A stretch of 8,589 bases of DNA from an uncultured Deinococcales bacterium (GCA_937934635.1 CALGZD010000159.1:1-8589); one strand, 5' to 3'. Positions 1-6,757 are shown, numbered from the stretch's first letter. Numbers and translations are program-made. The notes: generated by a model not told the origin, from the letters alone.

Positions 1-1671
1 TTAGAGCAAGCGAATCAATATATATCAAGTTTTGATCGACCGAATATTGCTTATAATATTGTTTCTAAAAATAATGCTAAGAAACAGCTTTTAGATTTCT
101 ATACTGAACATCATCAAGGGGATGCAGGTATTGTTTACTGCCTATCACGTAAGAGTGTGGAGCAGACTGCCCTATGGCTCGAGCAAAGAGGTATCAACGC
201 CTTGCCCTATCATGCAGGTCTCCCCACAGAGGTACGTCAAAGGCATCAAGAGAGATTTCTCAAAGAAGAATCAATCGTCATGGTAGCAACGGTTGCGTTT
301 GGCATGGGCATCGATAAGCCTGATGTACGCTTTGTTGCCCATATGGATTTACCAAAAAGCTTAGAAGGCTATTACCAAGAAACAGGTCGTGCAGGACGAG
401 ATAGTATGCCAAGCAATGCCTTTATGGTCTACGGCTTAGGTGACGCGGTTCAGTTGCGCCGCATGGTGGCGGAATCGACAGCGCCAGAAGCGATTAAGCG
501 TATTGAAAATCACAAGATAGATGCACTTCTTGGACTCTGCGAGACCGTACAGTGTCGTCGCCAAACGATTCTTGAATATTTTGGTGAGGCTTATGCAGGC
601 ACAGATGGAAAAGATGCTGAAAGTGTCAATTGCGGAAATTGCGATAATTGTATAAACCCACCAGAAACTTGGGATGGCACAGTAGCTGCTCAAAAAATGC
701 TTTCCTGCATTGTGCGAACAGGGCAGCGCTTTGGTGCAGGGCATGTGATTGATGTTTTACAGGGAAAAGATAATCCACGCATCTTTAATATGAATCATCA
801 TGAACTATCTACCTACGGTATTGGTAAAGAGCTCAATGATGCTGAGTGGCGTGCTGTTGTGAGACAGTTGGTAGCAGGTGGCTATTTGAGTACGGAAGCT
901 GGTTCTTTTGGTGCATTAAAGCTAACAGGAAAAAGTGCTGTTTTACTTAAAGGCAAAGAAGAGATTGAGTTTCGTAAAGAAGTTAAAGCTGTTAGACAGA
1001 AGTTTGATAAAAAGAGCCAAGCAAGACCAAAAATGGAACTTGAAGATGATGAGGCTGAACTCTTTGAAGCCTTTAGAGCTACACGTTTAGAGCTTGCTAG
1101 AGAGCAAGAGGTTCCGCCGTATATTGTTTTTCACGATAGTACACTGAAGGAAATGGCAACCCGAAAACCTAGGTCGCTTGCTGAAATGAGCAAAGTACCT
1201 GGCGTGGGTAAGGCGAAGCTCGAGCGCTATGGTGAACTCTTTCTAGAGGTTATTTTAGAACACTTCCCACCCGAAAAAGCAGTTTCTAAACTCATGGATG
1301 ATGAATCTGTGGTTGTACTTGATAATGATGTTAACTGGCAAGAAACTGTAGGCGATAAAGTAGAGCATTTGCATACTGTAGACCAAACTCGCTATTGGCT
1401 TTTTGAAGGACTCAAACCACAGGAAGTAGCTGATAAGCGTGAGCTATCTATTGGTACGATTTACAGCCATTGTGTTGAGCTTATTCAGCTTGGAGATATT
1501 ACAGTCTCTGAAGCTACAGGTCTAAGAGATGATGAAATCGAGCTGATAGAGACGTCTTATAAGTCTTTGACAGATGAAGATAAGGGTCGATTAAAACCAC
1601 TGTTTTTAGTGCTTGATAAACGCTATAGCTATGAACTTATTCGTTGTGTTTTAGCTGGCTTAGAAAGTTAG
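1..1671 (+). CDS. recQ: ATP-dependent DNA helicase RecQ, 3' part (5' end outside window)
   Basis: RecQ is a 3'-5' DNA helicase that works in recombination and stalled-fork repair. The frame is open from base 1 (SSFDRPNI, then GIVYC), so the gene begins upstream and the GTG at 157 is internal. By comparison with E. coli RecQ, roughly 200 N-terminal residues with the Walker A and DExH motifs are missing. In the 556 visible residues I see motif V ([16 protein letters not shown], about 94-109), motif VI (QETGRAGRD, about 126-134), the zinc-binding subdomain (C185 in CRR, then C211, C214, C217 in CGNCDNC), an RQC winged helix (about 227-330) and an HRDC domain (about 352-424, with VPPYIVF and [14 protein letters not shown]). 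After HRDC comes a further segment of about 95 residues (457-552: [20 protein letters not shown], then GTIYSH) that matches the helix-turn-helix domain (HTH_40 type) found at the C-terminus of longer RecQs. All visible key residues are intact. The gene converges on rplS. Confidence 0.96.
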   Translation, partial: LEQANQYISSFDRPNIAYNIVSKNNAKKQLLDFYTEHHQGDAGIVYCLSRKSVEQTALWLEQRGINALPYHAGLPTEVRQRHQERFLKEESIVMVATVAFGMGIDKPDVRFVAHMDLPKSLEGYYQETGRAGRDSMPSNAFMVYGLGDAVQLRRMVAESTAPEAIKRIENHKIDALLGLCETVQCRRQTILEYFGEAYAGTDGKDAESVNCGNCDNCINPPETWDGTVAAQKMLSCIVRTGQRFGAGHVIDVLQGKDNPRIFNMNHHELSTYGIGKELNDAEWRAVVRQLVAGGYLSTEAGSFGALKLTGKSAVLLKGKEEIEFRKEVKAVRQKFDKKSQARPKMELEDDEAELFEAFRATRLELAREQEVPPYIVFHDSTLKEMATRKPRSLAEMSKVPGVGKAKLERYGELFLEVILEHFPPEKAVSKLMDDESVVVLDNDVNWQETVGDKVEHLHTVDQTRYWLFEGLKPQEVADKRELSIGTIYSHCVELIQLGDITVSEATGLRDDEIELIETSYKSLTDEDKGRLKPLFLVLDKRYSYELIRCVLAGLES

Positions 1672-1702
1672 TCTAAGGTAGTTAGATAGTAGGCGGCGAG
1701 GC

Positions 1703-1790
1703 AGATGTCTGTTAGATGTCTGTGAACTTCATACAGAGTGTGCGAGTGCCTAACAGTTGAGGCAATACTAGGTATAAGATAGGTATAAGA
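1703..1790. repeat. Two pairs of 10-bp direct repeats, each with 11-bp period
   Basis: In the gap after recQ, agatgtctgt occurs at 1703-1712 and 1714-1723, and aggtataaga occurs at 1770-1779 and 1781-1790. Both pairs are exact and both repeat every 11 bp. No gene or recognisable site coincides with them. They may be slippage duplications, or binding sites spaced about one helical turn apart. The function is unknown. Confidence 0.6.
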
Positions 1791-1794
1791 GAAT

Positions 1795-1823
1795 AAAAAA
1801 AGACCTCACATAGTTGTGAGGTC
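1795..1823 (-). terminator. Intrinsic terminator of rplS
   Basis: A perfect 9-bp stem (gacctcaca at 1802-1810, tgtgaggtc at 1815-1823) closes a 4-nt loop. Read on the - strand it is followed directly by seven T residues (1801 down to 1795). It begins 26 nt after the rplS stop codon, the expected place for a Rho-independent terminator of a single-gene rplS transcript. Read on the + strand there is no T tract after the stem, so it is unlikely to be an efficient terminator for recQ. Confidence 0.9.
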
Positions 1824-1849
1824 CAAACATTTTGATTAAAAATTACTTT

Positions 1850-2347
1850 TTATGATTCTTCAGTAGTTTCTTCTACTGCTTCAACTACAGTTTCTTCGAT
1901 AACTTCTTCAGCAGGTGCAGCTGCAGCCATTTGTTCATCACGAGCTTTTTCGTCACGAGCAGTAGCACGGTCAGCCTCTTGGCGACCAACGTCTGTTTGA
2001 AGACGTGCAGCTTTACCACGCAGTTCACGTAGATAGTACAGCTTTGCACGGCGGCTACGACCACGACGTACAATGTCAACGCTTTCAATCAGCGGTGAGT
2101 GAAGTGGGAAAACACGCTCAACACCTTCGCCTGAAGTTACTTTGCGAACTGTAAAGGTTGAGTTAGAGCCAGTTTTGCCATGCTTTCTTGCAATAACTAC
2201 ACCTTCAAATTTCTGAACACGTGTACGGTTACCTTCAGTAACTGTGTAGTTAACAGCAACGGTGTCGCCAGTTTCGAATTGAGGGATAGTTTGTTTAAGA
2301 TAAGGTTGCTCAATTGAGCGTAAGATTTCACCTTTGTTGTACTTCAT
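1850..2347 (-). CDS. rplS: 50S ribosomal protein L19 with acidic C-terminal extension
   Basis: L19 is a large-subunit ribosomal protein at the interface with the 30S subunit. The product is 165 residues; the usual bacterial L19 is about 115. Residues 1-116 are the L19 core: [58 protein letters not shown], and a basic [22 protein letters not shown] segment. Residues about 117-165 form an extension: a charged, probably helical part ([20 protein letters not shown]), then Ala/Pro, then a Glu-rich tail. The start is the ATG at 2345-2347, because GAGGA lies 5 nt upstream; a TTG seven codons earlier would place that Shine-Dalgarno inside the gene. There is no trmD, rimM or rpsP next to it, so the gene appears monocistronic, with its own promoter upstream and a terminator downstream. 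Extended L19 proteins of similar core sequence are known in Deinococcus and Thermus. Confidence 0.97.
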   Translation of the reverse strand: MKYNKGEILRSIEQPYLKQTIPQFETGDTVAVNYTVTEGNRTRVQKFEGVVIARKHGKTGSNSTFTVRKVTSGEGVERVFPLHSPLIESVDIVRRGRSRRAKLYYLRELRGKAARLQTDVGRQEADRATARDEKARDEQMAAAAPAEEVIEETVVEAVEETTEES

Positions 2348-2369
2348 GTTTTCCTCTATTTCTTCCAAA

Positions 2370-2384
2370 TAGTAAAGTTTACTA
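2370..2384. promoter_or_regulatory. 15-bp perfect palindrome in the rplS leader
   Basis: The sequence tagtaaa-g-tttacta is a perfect 7-bp inverted repeat around one central base, 22 nt upstream of the rplS ATG and inside the predicted 5' UTR. It could be an operator for a dimeric DNA-binding protein. In RNA it could form only a weak A/U-rich stem, because the innermost pairs cannot close. The symmetry is plain; the function is inference. Confidence 0.4.
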
Positions 2385-2460
2385 GGATAGTGCCTTTACG
2401 TCTAATATTTACCAAACCAGTATTTGAAAGTATCTAGATCGTACTCAGGCAAGCCTTAAA

Positions 2461-2490
2461 ATTATAGCTTCTAAAGGAGCAGCATAACAA
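2461..2490 (-). promoter_or_regulatory. Probable sigma70-type promoter of rplS
   Basis: On the - strand a perfect -10 box TATAAT (2466 to 2461) lies 18 nt after a -35-like TTGTTA (2490 to 2485, 4 of 6 matches to TTGACA). Transcription would start near 2454, giving an rplS leader of about 105 nt. It is the best sigma70-like match I found in the gap between the ABC operon and rplS. Confidence 0.5.
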
Positions 2491-2492
2491 TA

Positions 2493-2533
2493 GCCAATTC
2501 GCCCAGTTTTCGTGATGAGAATAGGCGATTGGC
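2493..2533. other. Bulged hairpin upstream of the rplS promoter
   Basis: gccaattcgcc (2493-2503) pairs with ggcgattggc (2524-2533) as ten base pairs with one bulged base and a 20-nt loop. A competing perfect 8-bp pairing exists between tagccaat (2491-2498) and attggcta (2539-2546). Read on the - strand it is followed by a poor T-rich stretch (TATTGTTAT), so it could be a weak terminator for the ABC operon, or a structure abutting the rplS -35 box. No better terminator is seen after the ABC operon. Confidence 0.4.
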
Positions 2534-2570
2534 GAAGTATTGGCTAAATATTGACTAAGTATTAGCTAAA
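2527..2570. repeat. 11-bp tandem repeat, four copies
   Basis: Four adjacent 11-mers: gattggcgaag (2527-2537), tattggctaaa (2538-2548), tattgactaag (2549-2559) and tattagctaaa (2560-2570). The last three differ from each other at two or three positions; the first is more diverged and overlaps the 3' arm of the hairpin at 2493-2533. The block is intergenic, upstream of the rplS promoter and downstream of the ABC operon. Confidence 0.75.
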
Positions 2571-2594
2571 TTATAGTAGCAAAGCTTCATATGC

Positions 2595-2651
2595 AATTAA
2601 TTTTCCGTACTTAATTTTCCCGCACTTAATTTTCCGCACTTAATTTTCAGA
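2595..2651. repeat. 14/15-bp tandem repeat, four copies
   Basis: Copies are aattaattttccgt (2595-2608), acttaattttcccgc (2609-2623), acttaattttccgc (2624-2637) and acttaattttcaga (2638-2651). Copy 2 carries one extra C. The unit is unrelated to the 11-bp block before it and runs directly into the 13-bp block after it. On the - strand the core reads AAAATTAAGTGCGG. There is no coding potential and no match to a site I know. Confidence 0.8.
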
Positions 2652-2652
2652 G

Positions 2653-2691
2653 TCAACTTTCAAGCTCAACTATCAAGGTCAACTTTCAAGC
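2653..2691. repeat. 13-bp tandem repeat, three copies
   Basis: tcaactttcaagc (2653-2665), tcaactatcaagg (2666-2678) and tcaactttcaagc (2679-2691) are head to tail with no spacer; copies 1 and 3 are identical. The array ends 7 bp from the stop codon of the downstream ABC gene, so it lies in the 3' untranslated part of the ABC operon. Confidence 0.8.
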
Positions 2692-2698
2692 TTAATGC

Positions 2699-4675
2699 TC
2701 AGGCCTGATCTTGATACTGTAACTCGTAAAGCTTGTGGTAGTAGCCTTCTTGTTTTAGTAACTCGAAATGATTACCTTGTTCGATGATTTTTCCTTTACG
2801 CATGACCATGATTCGGTCAACATCCTGAATGGTAGATAACCTGTGGGCAATGATGATGCTTGTGCGTCCTTGCATAAGCTTTTTGAGGGCATCTTGGATG
2901 AGTTCTTCGGTTTCTGTATCGACGTTTGCTGTCGCCTCGTCAAGGACAAGGAGGATGTCTGGGTTCTGCACGAGGGCTCGAGCAAAGGCAATAAGCTGCT
3001 TCTGACCCGTTGAGAAGCCTGCACCACGCTCACGTACTACCGTGTCATAACCGTCAGGGAGCTTAGAAATGAAGTTATGTGCATTGACAAATTGGGCTGC
3101 TTCCATTACTCGTTCAAGCGAAATGCTGTCATCATTCAAGCTGATATTGCTACGAATGGTGCCACTGAACAAGAAGGGATCTTGTAGCACAATGCCGATA
3201 TGACGGCGAAGCTCTATTTGTTCATAATCCCGAACATCTTTATCGTCAATCAAGATGCGTCCTTGTTGCACATCGTAAAAGCGACTAATGAGGCTGATAA
3301 TAGTTGTTTTGCCTGCACCCGTATGCCCAACAAAGGCAACAGATTCACCAGGTTGAACACTAAAATCAACACCTCGCAGTACCCATTCACCTTCGTTGTA
3401 AGCAAAGTGGACATCCTCAAAATCAACTTTACCTTGAAAGGTACTTTCAAACTGCTTAGCGTCAGGTTTGTTGCTGATGACTTCAGGTGTATCTAAAAGC
3501 CCAAAAATACGCTCACAAGAAGCCATAGCTGCTTGCAGAATGTTGAACTTGTCGCTTAAGTCTTGCAGAGGACGAAAGAACATTGATGAATAAAAGAGAA
3601 AAGAGGTTAGAACACCTATGGTGATTGCATTAGTGTCAATTAAAGGCACGTTGGTATTACCTAGAATTCTGAATGCTCCATAGGCAAGAATAAGTGTTGT
3701 AGAAAGTGCTCCAAACATACGAACGGTTGGCCAAAAAAGACTAAACCAACGAAGTTGTTCGATATGGGCATCAAGCACATCAAGCCCCAAGGTATCAAAC
3801 TTTTCTTGATTTCTATCTTCACGGTTAAAAAGTTGAACCGTTTTCATACCTGTTAAGTTCTCTTGTAAATATGCATTGGTTTTTGACACTCTTAACCGAA
3901 CAGCTCGAAATGCCATGCGGATACGACTTCGCAAAAAGTTGAGGCTCAAAAACAAGAATGGCATGATGCAAAGCACAATGATAGCAAGCTGCCAATTGAT
4001 AATAAACATGTAGATAAGCAAGCCAATAATGAGACCAATATCGGCAATAAAGCCAATGATGCCATCGGTAATCATCTGCTGAATAGCATCAACATCGCTA
4101 GTGATGCGTGTCATTAGGCGACCTACAGGTGTTCGGTCAAAAAAGCCGAGATGCAAAGACTGAATTTTTGAAAAAATGGTTTTGCGGATATCGTAAATTA
4201 CGTGTTGCCCTGTCCAAGCAACGAGGTAAGTATAGCCAAAGCGTAAGCCAAAATTGAGTAGGCGTAGACCAAGATAAATTCCGATAATACCAATCAAGCC
4301 AGCATAGCGCTCATCGAAGTTGAGTCCAAGATAGGGGGCTTGGGTTGGATTAATGAATCTGTCGATTGCACGTTGCAGTAGAAAAGGGAAGACAGGTACG
4401 AGTGCGCTGTAACTTACGAGTAAAACTAAAGCTAGTATAGTTTGCTTAAGATAAGGTTTGAGAAAGCCAAGGATGCGCCAAGTGAGCTGCCAGTCAAAAG
4501 CTCGCTGCATAGCTTCACCATCTTCGTCAAAGAGACCCTCTCTGCGAAGTTCTTTTAGCTTTGAGCGGCGCGCGCTGCGGTAAGTTGCCTTTCTTTCATT
4601 GATGTCATAGTTTGGGATTGACATATCATTTAGAACGTTTTTATCTGTTATACGGTTTGTTGTAAAGTCACTCAT
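2699..4675 (-). CDS. ABC exporter half-transporter, partner with canonical catalytic Glu and degenerate signature
   Basis: This is a 658-residue type IV ABC exporter subunit: an integral membrane domain fused to a C-terminal ATPase that exports a substrate across the inner membrane. A cytosolic N-terminal segment of about 65 residues, rich in Lys and Arg (RSARRSKLKELRREGLFDED), comes before the membrane domain (about 70-390, six probable helices). The ATPase carries Walker A GHTGAGKT (450-457), Q-loop Q498, signature FSTGQ (554-558) in place of LSGGQ, Walker B ILLVLD (574-579) with catalytic E580, and switch H611. The ATG overlaps the TGA of the upstream gene (ATGA, 4 bp) and has only a weak GGTGGG ribosome site, suggesting translational coupling. 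The deviant signature beside an intact Glu is the pattern of one half of a heterodimeric exporter (MdlB, BmrC/BmrD and TM287/288 type). The substrate cannot be read from the sequence; a drug or lipid-like molecule is typical of the family. Confidence 0.93.
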   Translation of the reverse strand: MSDFTTNRITDKNVLNDMSIPNYDINERKATYRSARRSKLKELRREGLFDEDGEAMQRAFDWQLTWRILGFLKPYLKQTILALVLLVSYSALVPVFPFLLQRAIDRFINPTQAPYLGLNFDERYAGLIGIIGIYLGLRLLNFGLRFGYTYLVAWTGQHVIYDIRKTIFSKIQSLHLGFFDRTPVGRLMTRITSDVDAIQQMITDGIIGFIADIGLIIGLLIYMFIINWQLAIIVLCIMPFLFLSLNFLRSRIRMAFRAVRLRVSKTNAYLQENLTGMKTVQLFNREDRNQEKFDTLGLDVLDAHIEQLRWFSLFWPTVRMFGALSTTLILAYGAFRILGNTNVPLIDTNAITIGVLTSFLFYSSMFFRPLQDLSDKFNILQAAMASCERIFGLLDTPEVISNKPDAKQFESTFQGKVDFEDVHFAYNEGEWVLRGVDFSVQPGESVAFVGHTGAGKTTIISLISRFYDVQQGRILIDDKDVRDYEQIELRRHIGIVLQDPFLFSGTIRSNISLNDDSISLERVMEAAQFVNAHNFISKLPDGYDTVVRERGAGFSTGQKQLIAFARALVQNPDILLVLDEATANVDTETEELIQDALKKLMQGRTSIIIAHRLSTIQDVDRIMVMRKGKIIEQGNHFELLKQEGYYHKLYELQYQDQA

Positions 4676-6477
4676 GCTGGACCCACCGTTTCTGTACTTT
4701 CAGGTTCATCTTGTTCTAAAGCTTCTTCAAGTTGTTGTCGACGGTCGATATCTGCGTACCAACCATCTAAGGCAACCAGTTCATCATGACTGCCCTCTTC
4801 AACAATGCGTCCTTCATCCAAAACTAAAATGCGGTCACAGTGCTTAAAGCCTGATACTCGGTGACCAATGATAATGGTTGTGCGATCTTGAGCAACTTGT
4901 TTAAGACCTTCAAGGATGCGTGCTTCAGTTTGGGTATCAACAGCACTTAGGGCGTCATCTAGAATAAGTATATTGGGGTCACGGATGATGGCTCTGGCCA
5001 TAGCTGTACGTTGCCGTTGACCACCTGAAAGCGTCACACCTCGTTCACCAAGAGAGGTTTCAAAGCCATCTGGAAAATCATCGACATCATCTGCTAATTG
5101 CACAAGCTCTGCGACAGAGCGCACTTTTTTCGAAAGCGTCTCAGTATCTTCAAGAGGAATACCAAAGGCTATGTTTTCTGCAATTGTATCTGAAAATAGG
5201 AAAGGCTCTTGTGGAACCATGCCTATATTGCGACGTAGTAAGTGTAGAGGATAGTGTTTTAGGTCTTCACCAGCGATGGTGATGTTGCCCTCTGTTGGGT
5301 CAGATAGACGTGCAAACAAGTTGGCAATCATTGTTTTGCCCGAACCAGTTCGTCCTGTGATGCCGAGTGTCTCGCCTTCTTTGATGGTAAAAGAAATATC
5401 ATCTAAGGCTTTCATTTCACCGAACTGAAGGCTAACGTTGTTAAAGTTAATATCGCCCTTAATTGAACTGAGTGATAAGTTTGTGTTGACATCGTCTTTG
5501 ATATCTATAGTTGCATACATCACTTCTTTGATACGCCCCCAAGAAGTATGCCCTCGTTGAATAACGTTGGCAATCCACCCTAAACCAATAATGGGCCACT
5601 GAATGCCTTCAAAGAGAAAGACAAAGTCAATGAATTCCCCAATGGTGAGGCTGCCATTATCAACCATAACAAAACGTCCACCGACAAGTAACAAGACTGA
5701 GATAGTTAATCCAAAGAACAGTTCCATCAGTGGGAAAAGTGGACCATCAACTTTGGTTAGTGATAAGTTCCTACGGATAAATTCGTTGTTAAGGATTCTA
5801 AAATTATTGATTTCACGGTCTTCGATACCAAAACCTTTAACAACTCGAATACCACTAAAATTTTCTTGTGCCATAGCAGAAACATTTGAAAATTGTTCTT
5901 GTACTTTTTCATAGCGTTTGTGGACAATTCGAAGTAAGTAAAAGAATGTAAGAGTAATTAAGGGCACTATGATGAGTGTTAGGAGTGTAAGGCTGACATT
6001 TAGTTTGAACATTCTGTAAAGGGTAAAGGCAAATAAAAGAATGAGGTTAAGCCCCATGAAGCTACCCACACCTATGAACATGCGTACAGCATTTAGGTCT
6101 GCTGTCATACGTGTCATGATGTCGCCTACACGATTGTTATCAAAATAGTTGCTGCTTGAGCGGTTTAAGTTCAAGATAAGATCTCGGCGGATATCGAAAA
6201 GGATTTCCCAACTTGCGCCAAGCATGGTACGTCTGACAATAATTAGGCTGATTGAGCCTAGTATGACGAAGAAAAAGAGCTCAACTACGAGTAAGCTGAT
6301 ATCACTAAAGTTTGTGGTGCTAACACTATTAACCCTGAGACTATCGATTGCTTGACCTATAAGGCGAGGTGGTTGGGTAAAAGAATAGCTTGAAATTACG
6401 AGAAAAGCTATACCAGTTATAAACTTAAGCGGGTATTGACGGCAGTATGGATAAAGGTCTTTTAGTGATTGAAGCAC
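4672..6477 (-). CDS. ABC exporter half-transporter, partner with Asp at the catalytic Glu position
   Basis: This is a 601-residue type IV ABC exporter subunit, first gene of the two-gene operon. The membrane domain spans about 18-310 with six probable helices. The ATPase carries Walker A GRTGSGKT (375-382), Q-loop Q423, canonical signature LSGGQ (483-487), Walker B ILILD (503-507) followed by D508 where consensus ABC proteins have Glu, and switch H539. A Glu/Asp-rich tail follows 580. Asp at 508 predicts a weak or inactive ATP site, formed with the partner's FSTGQ signature. The active site would use this protein's LSGGQ and the partner's E580. This is the known asymmetric arrangement of heterodimeric exporters. 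The start is GTG at 6475-6477 with a near-perfect TAAGGAGGT site 3-4 nt upstream; no in-frame ATG lies close by. It is preceded by a long leader with a short upstream ORF and inverted repeats. Confidence 0.94.
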   Translation of the reverse strand: MLQSLKDLYPYCRQYPLKFITGIAFLVISSYSFTQPPRLIGQAIDSLRVNSVSTTNFSDISLLVVELFFFVILGSISLIIVRRTMLGASWEILFDIRRDLILNLNRSSSNYFDNNRVGDIMTRMTADLNAVRMFIGVGSFMGLNLILLFAFTLYRMFKLNVSLTLLTLIIVPLITLTFFYLLRIVHKRYEKVQEQFSNVSAMAQENFSGIRVVKGFGIEDREINNFRILNNEFIRRNLSLTKVDGPLFPLMELFFGLTISVLLLVGGRFVMVDNGSLTIGEFIDFVFLFEGIQWPIIGLGWIANVIQRGHTSWGRIKEVMYATIDIKDDVNTNLSLSSIKGDINFNNVSLQFGEMKALDDISFTIKEGETLGITGRTGSGKTMIANLFARLSDPTEGNITIAGEDLKHYPLHLLRRNIGMVPQEPFLFSDTIAENIAFGIPLEDTETLSKKVRSVAELVQLADDVDDFPDGFETSLGERGVTLSGGQRQRTAMARAIIRDPNILILDDALSAVDTQTEARILEGLKQVAQDRTTIIIGHRVSGFKHCDRILVLDEGRIVEEGSHDELVALDGWYADIDRRQQLEEALEQDEPESTETVGPA

Positions 6478-6480
6478 TAA

Positions 6481-6496
6481 ACCTCCTTAGGGGAGA
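6481..6496 (-). promoter_or_regulatory. Strong Shine-Dalgarno of the ABC operon inside a small hairpin
   Basis: Read on the - strand, AAGGAGGT (6488 to 6481) lies just ahead of the GTG start. The five bases TCTCC (6496 to 6492) can pair with GGAGG (6486 to 6482), using one U-G pair and a 5-nt loop CCUAA, so the ribosome site could be partly hidden in the RNA. The Shine-Dalgarno is clear; the masking is inference. Confidence 0.55.
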
Positions 6497-6546
6497 ATAA
6501 GATTGTGTTTTTGTAGTAAGAAGTAGCTGATTGGACGTCGTCTAGA

Positions 6547-6590
6547 ACTAAAATCTGATAATTGTATTGAGGGATTTAGATTATTTTAGT
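6547..6590. other. Inverted repeat in the ABC operon leader
   Basis: actaaaat (6547-6554) and attttagt (6583-6590) form a perfect 8-bp inverted repeat with a 28-nt loop. An alternative register pairs ACTAA plus AATCT with AGATT plus TTAGT, giving 10 bp with a 3-nt bulge. No T tract follows on the - strand, so it is not an intrinsic terminator as it stands. It may be a leader-RNA fold; A/T-rich pairs make chance a real possibility. Confidence 0.35.
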
Positions 6591-6606
6591 GAAGTCGGCA
6601 AATGGG

Positions 6607-6648
6607 CTTACGAGTATTGTTATGATTGCTTATGAGTATCTACGTAAG
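6607..6648. other. Second inverted repeat in the ABC operon leader
   Basis: cttacg (6607-6612) and cgtaag (6643-6648) form a 6-bp inverted repeat around a 30-nt spacer, between the leader-peptide ORF and the repeat at 6547-6590. Next to it is a 10-bp palindrome aattataatt (6649-6658) that holds TATAAT on both strands. These could be RNA-structure elements or simply A/T-rich coincidence. Confidence 0.25.
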
Positions 6649-6683
6649 AATTATAATTAGTGACATTTTATAGTCGTCATGTT

Positions 6684-6722
6684 TTATACAAAACGGGTTG
6701 AGAAAAAAATAATTACCTTCAT
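6684..6722 (-). CDS. Putative 12-residue leader peptide of the ABC operon
   Basis: ATG at 6722-6720 opens a short frame, MKVIIFFSTRFV, ending in TAA at 6686-6684. Its ribosome site is as good as that of any gene in the window: GGAGGT (6734 to 6729) with a 6-nt spacer. A probable promoter places transcription start about 28 nt ahead of the ATG. The stop codon sits in a small inverted repeat (gttttatacaaaac, 6681-6694). The ORF lies about 200 nt upstream of the first ABC gene. In Bacillus subtilis the heterodimeric exporter operon bmrCD is controlled by translation of a leader peptide (bmrB), so an analogous role is plausible. The peptide has no similarity I recognise, and a 13-codon frame can occur by chance; the strong ribosome site and position are the support. 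Confidence 0.5.
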   Translation of the reverse strand: MKVIIFFSTRFV

Positions 6723-6757
6723 TGCTTGACCTCCAAAAAAGTACTAAGCAGACAAGG

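Noticed and set aside
157..159. GTG at 157 as the start of recQ
   Set aside because: The same frame is open back to base 1 and reads conserved RecQ sequence ([13 protein letters not shown]), so the start is outside the window.
1672..1849. Terminator for recQ on the + strand
   Set aside because: The only good stem (1802-1823) lacks a T tract in that direction; a tgcct/aggca pairing near 1747-1764 has just 5 bp.
1885..2088. Alternative-frame reading within rplS giving a 67-residue peptide
   Set aside because: It overlaps conserved L19 coding sequence in another frame and has Leu-rich, out-of-frame composition.
2348..2368. TTG at 2368 as the rplS start, adding seven residues
   Set aside because: The Shine-Dalgarno GAGGA lies inside this added stretch and points to the ATG at 2347; the added residues do not belong to L19.
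2527..2691. CRISPR array
   Set aside because: Units are 11-15 bp with no spacers between them and no cas genes nearby.
5603..5914. Open frames antisense to the ABC genes (also 3200-3496, 6149-6355) and to the TPR gene
   Set aside because: They lie wholly inside strongly supported genes, have no ribosome sites I can see, and give low-complexity peptides without recognisable domains.
4672..6477. Loss of catalytic Glu as a sign of a decaying gene
   Set aside because: All other ATPase motifs are intact and the partner has the complementary degeneracy, which is the normal state of heterodimeric exporters.
6657..6680. Second mini-ORF (MTTIKCH) just after the leader peptide
   Set aside because: It has no ribosome site and only seven codons; an A/T-rich leader easily gives such frames.
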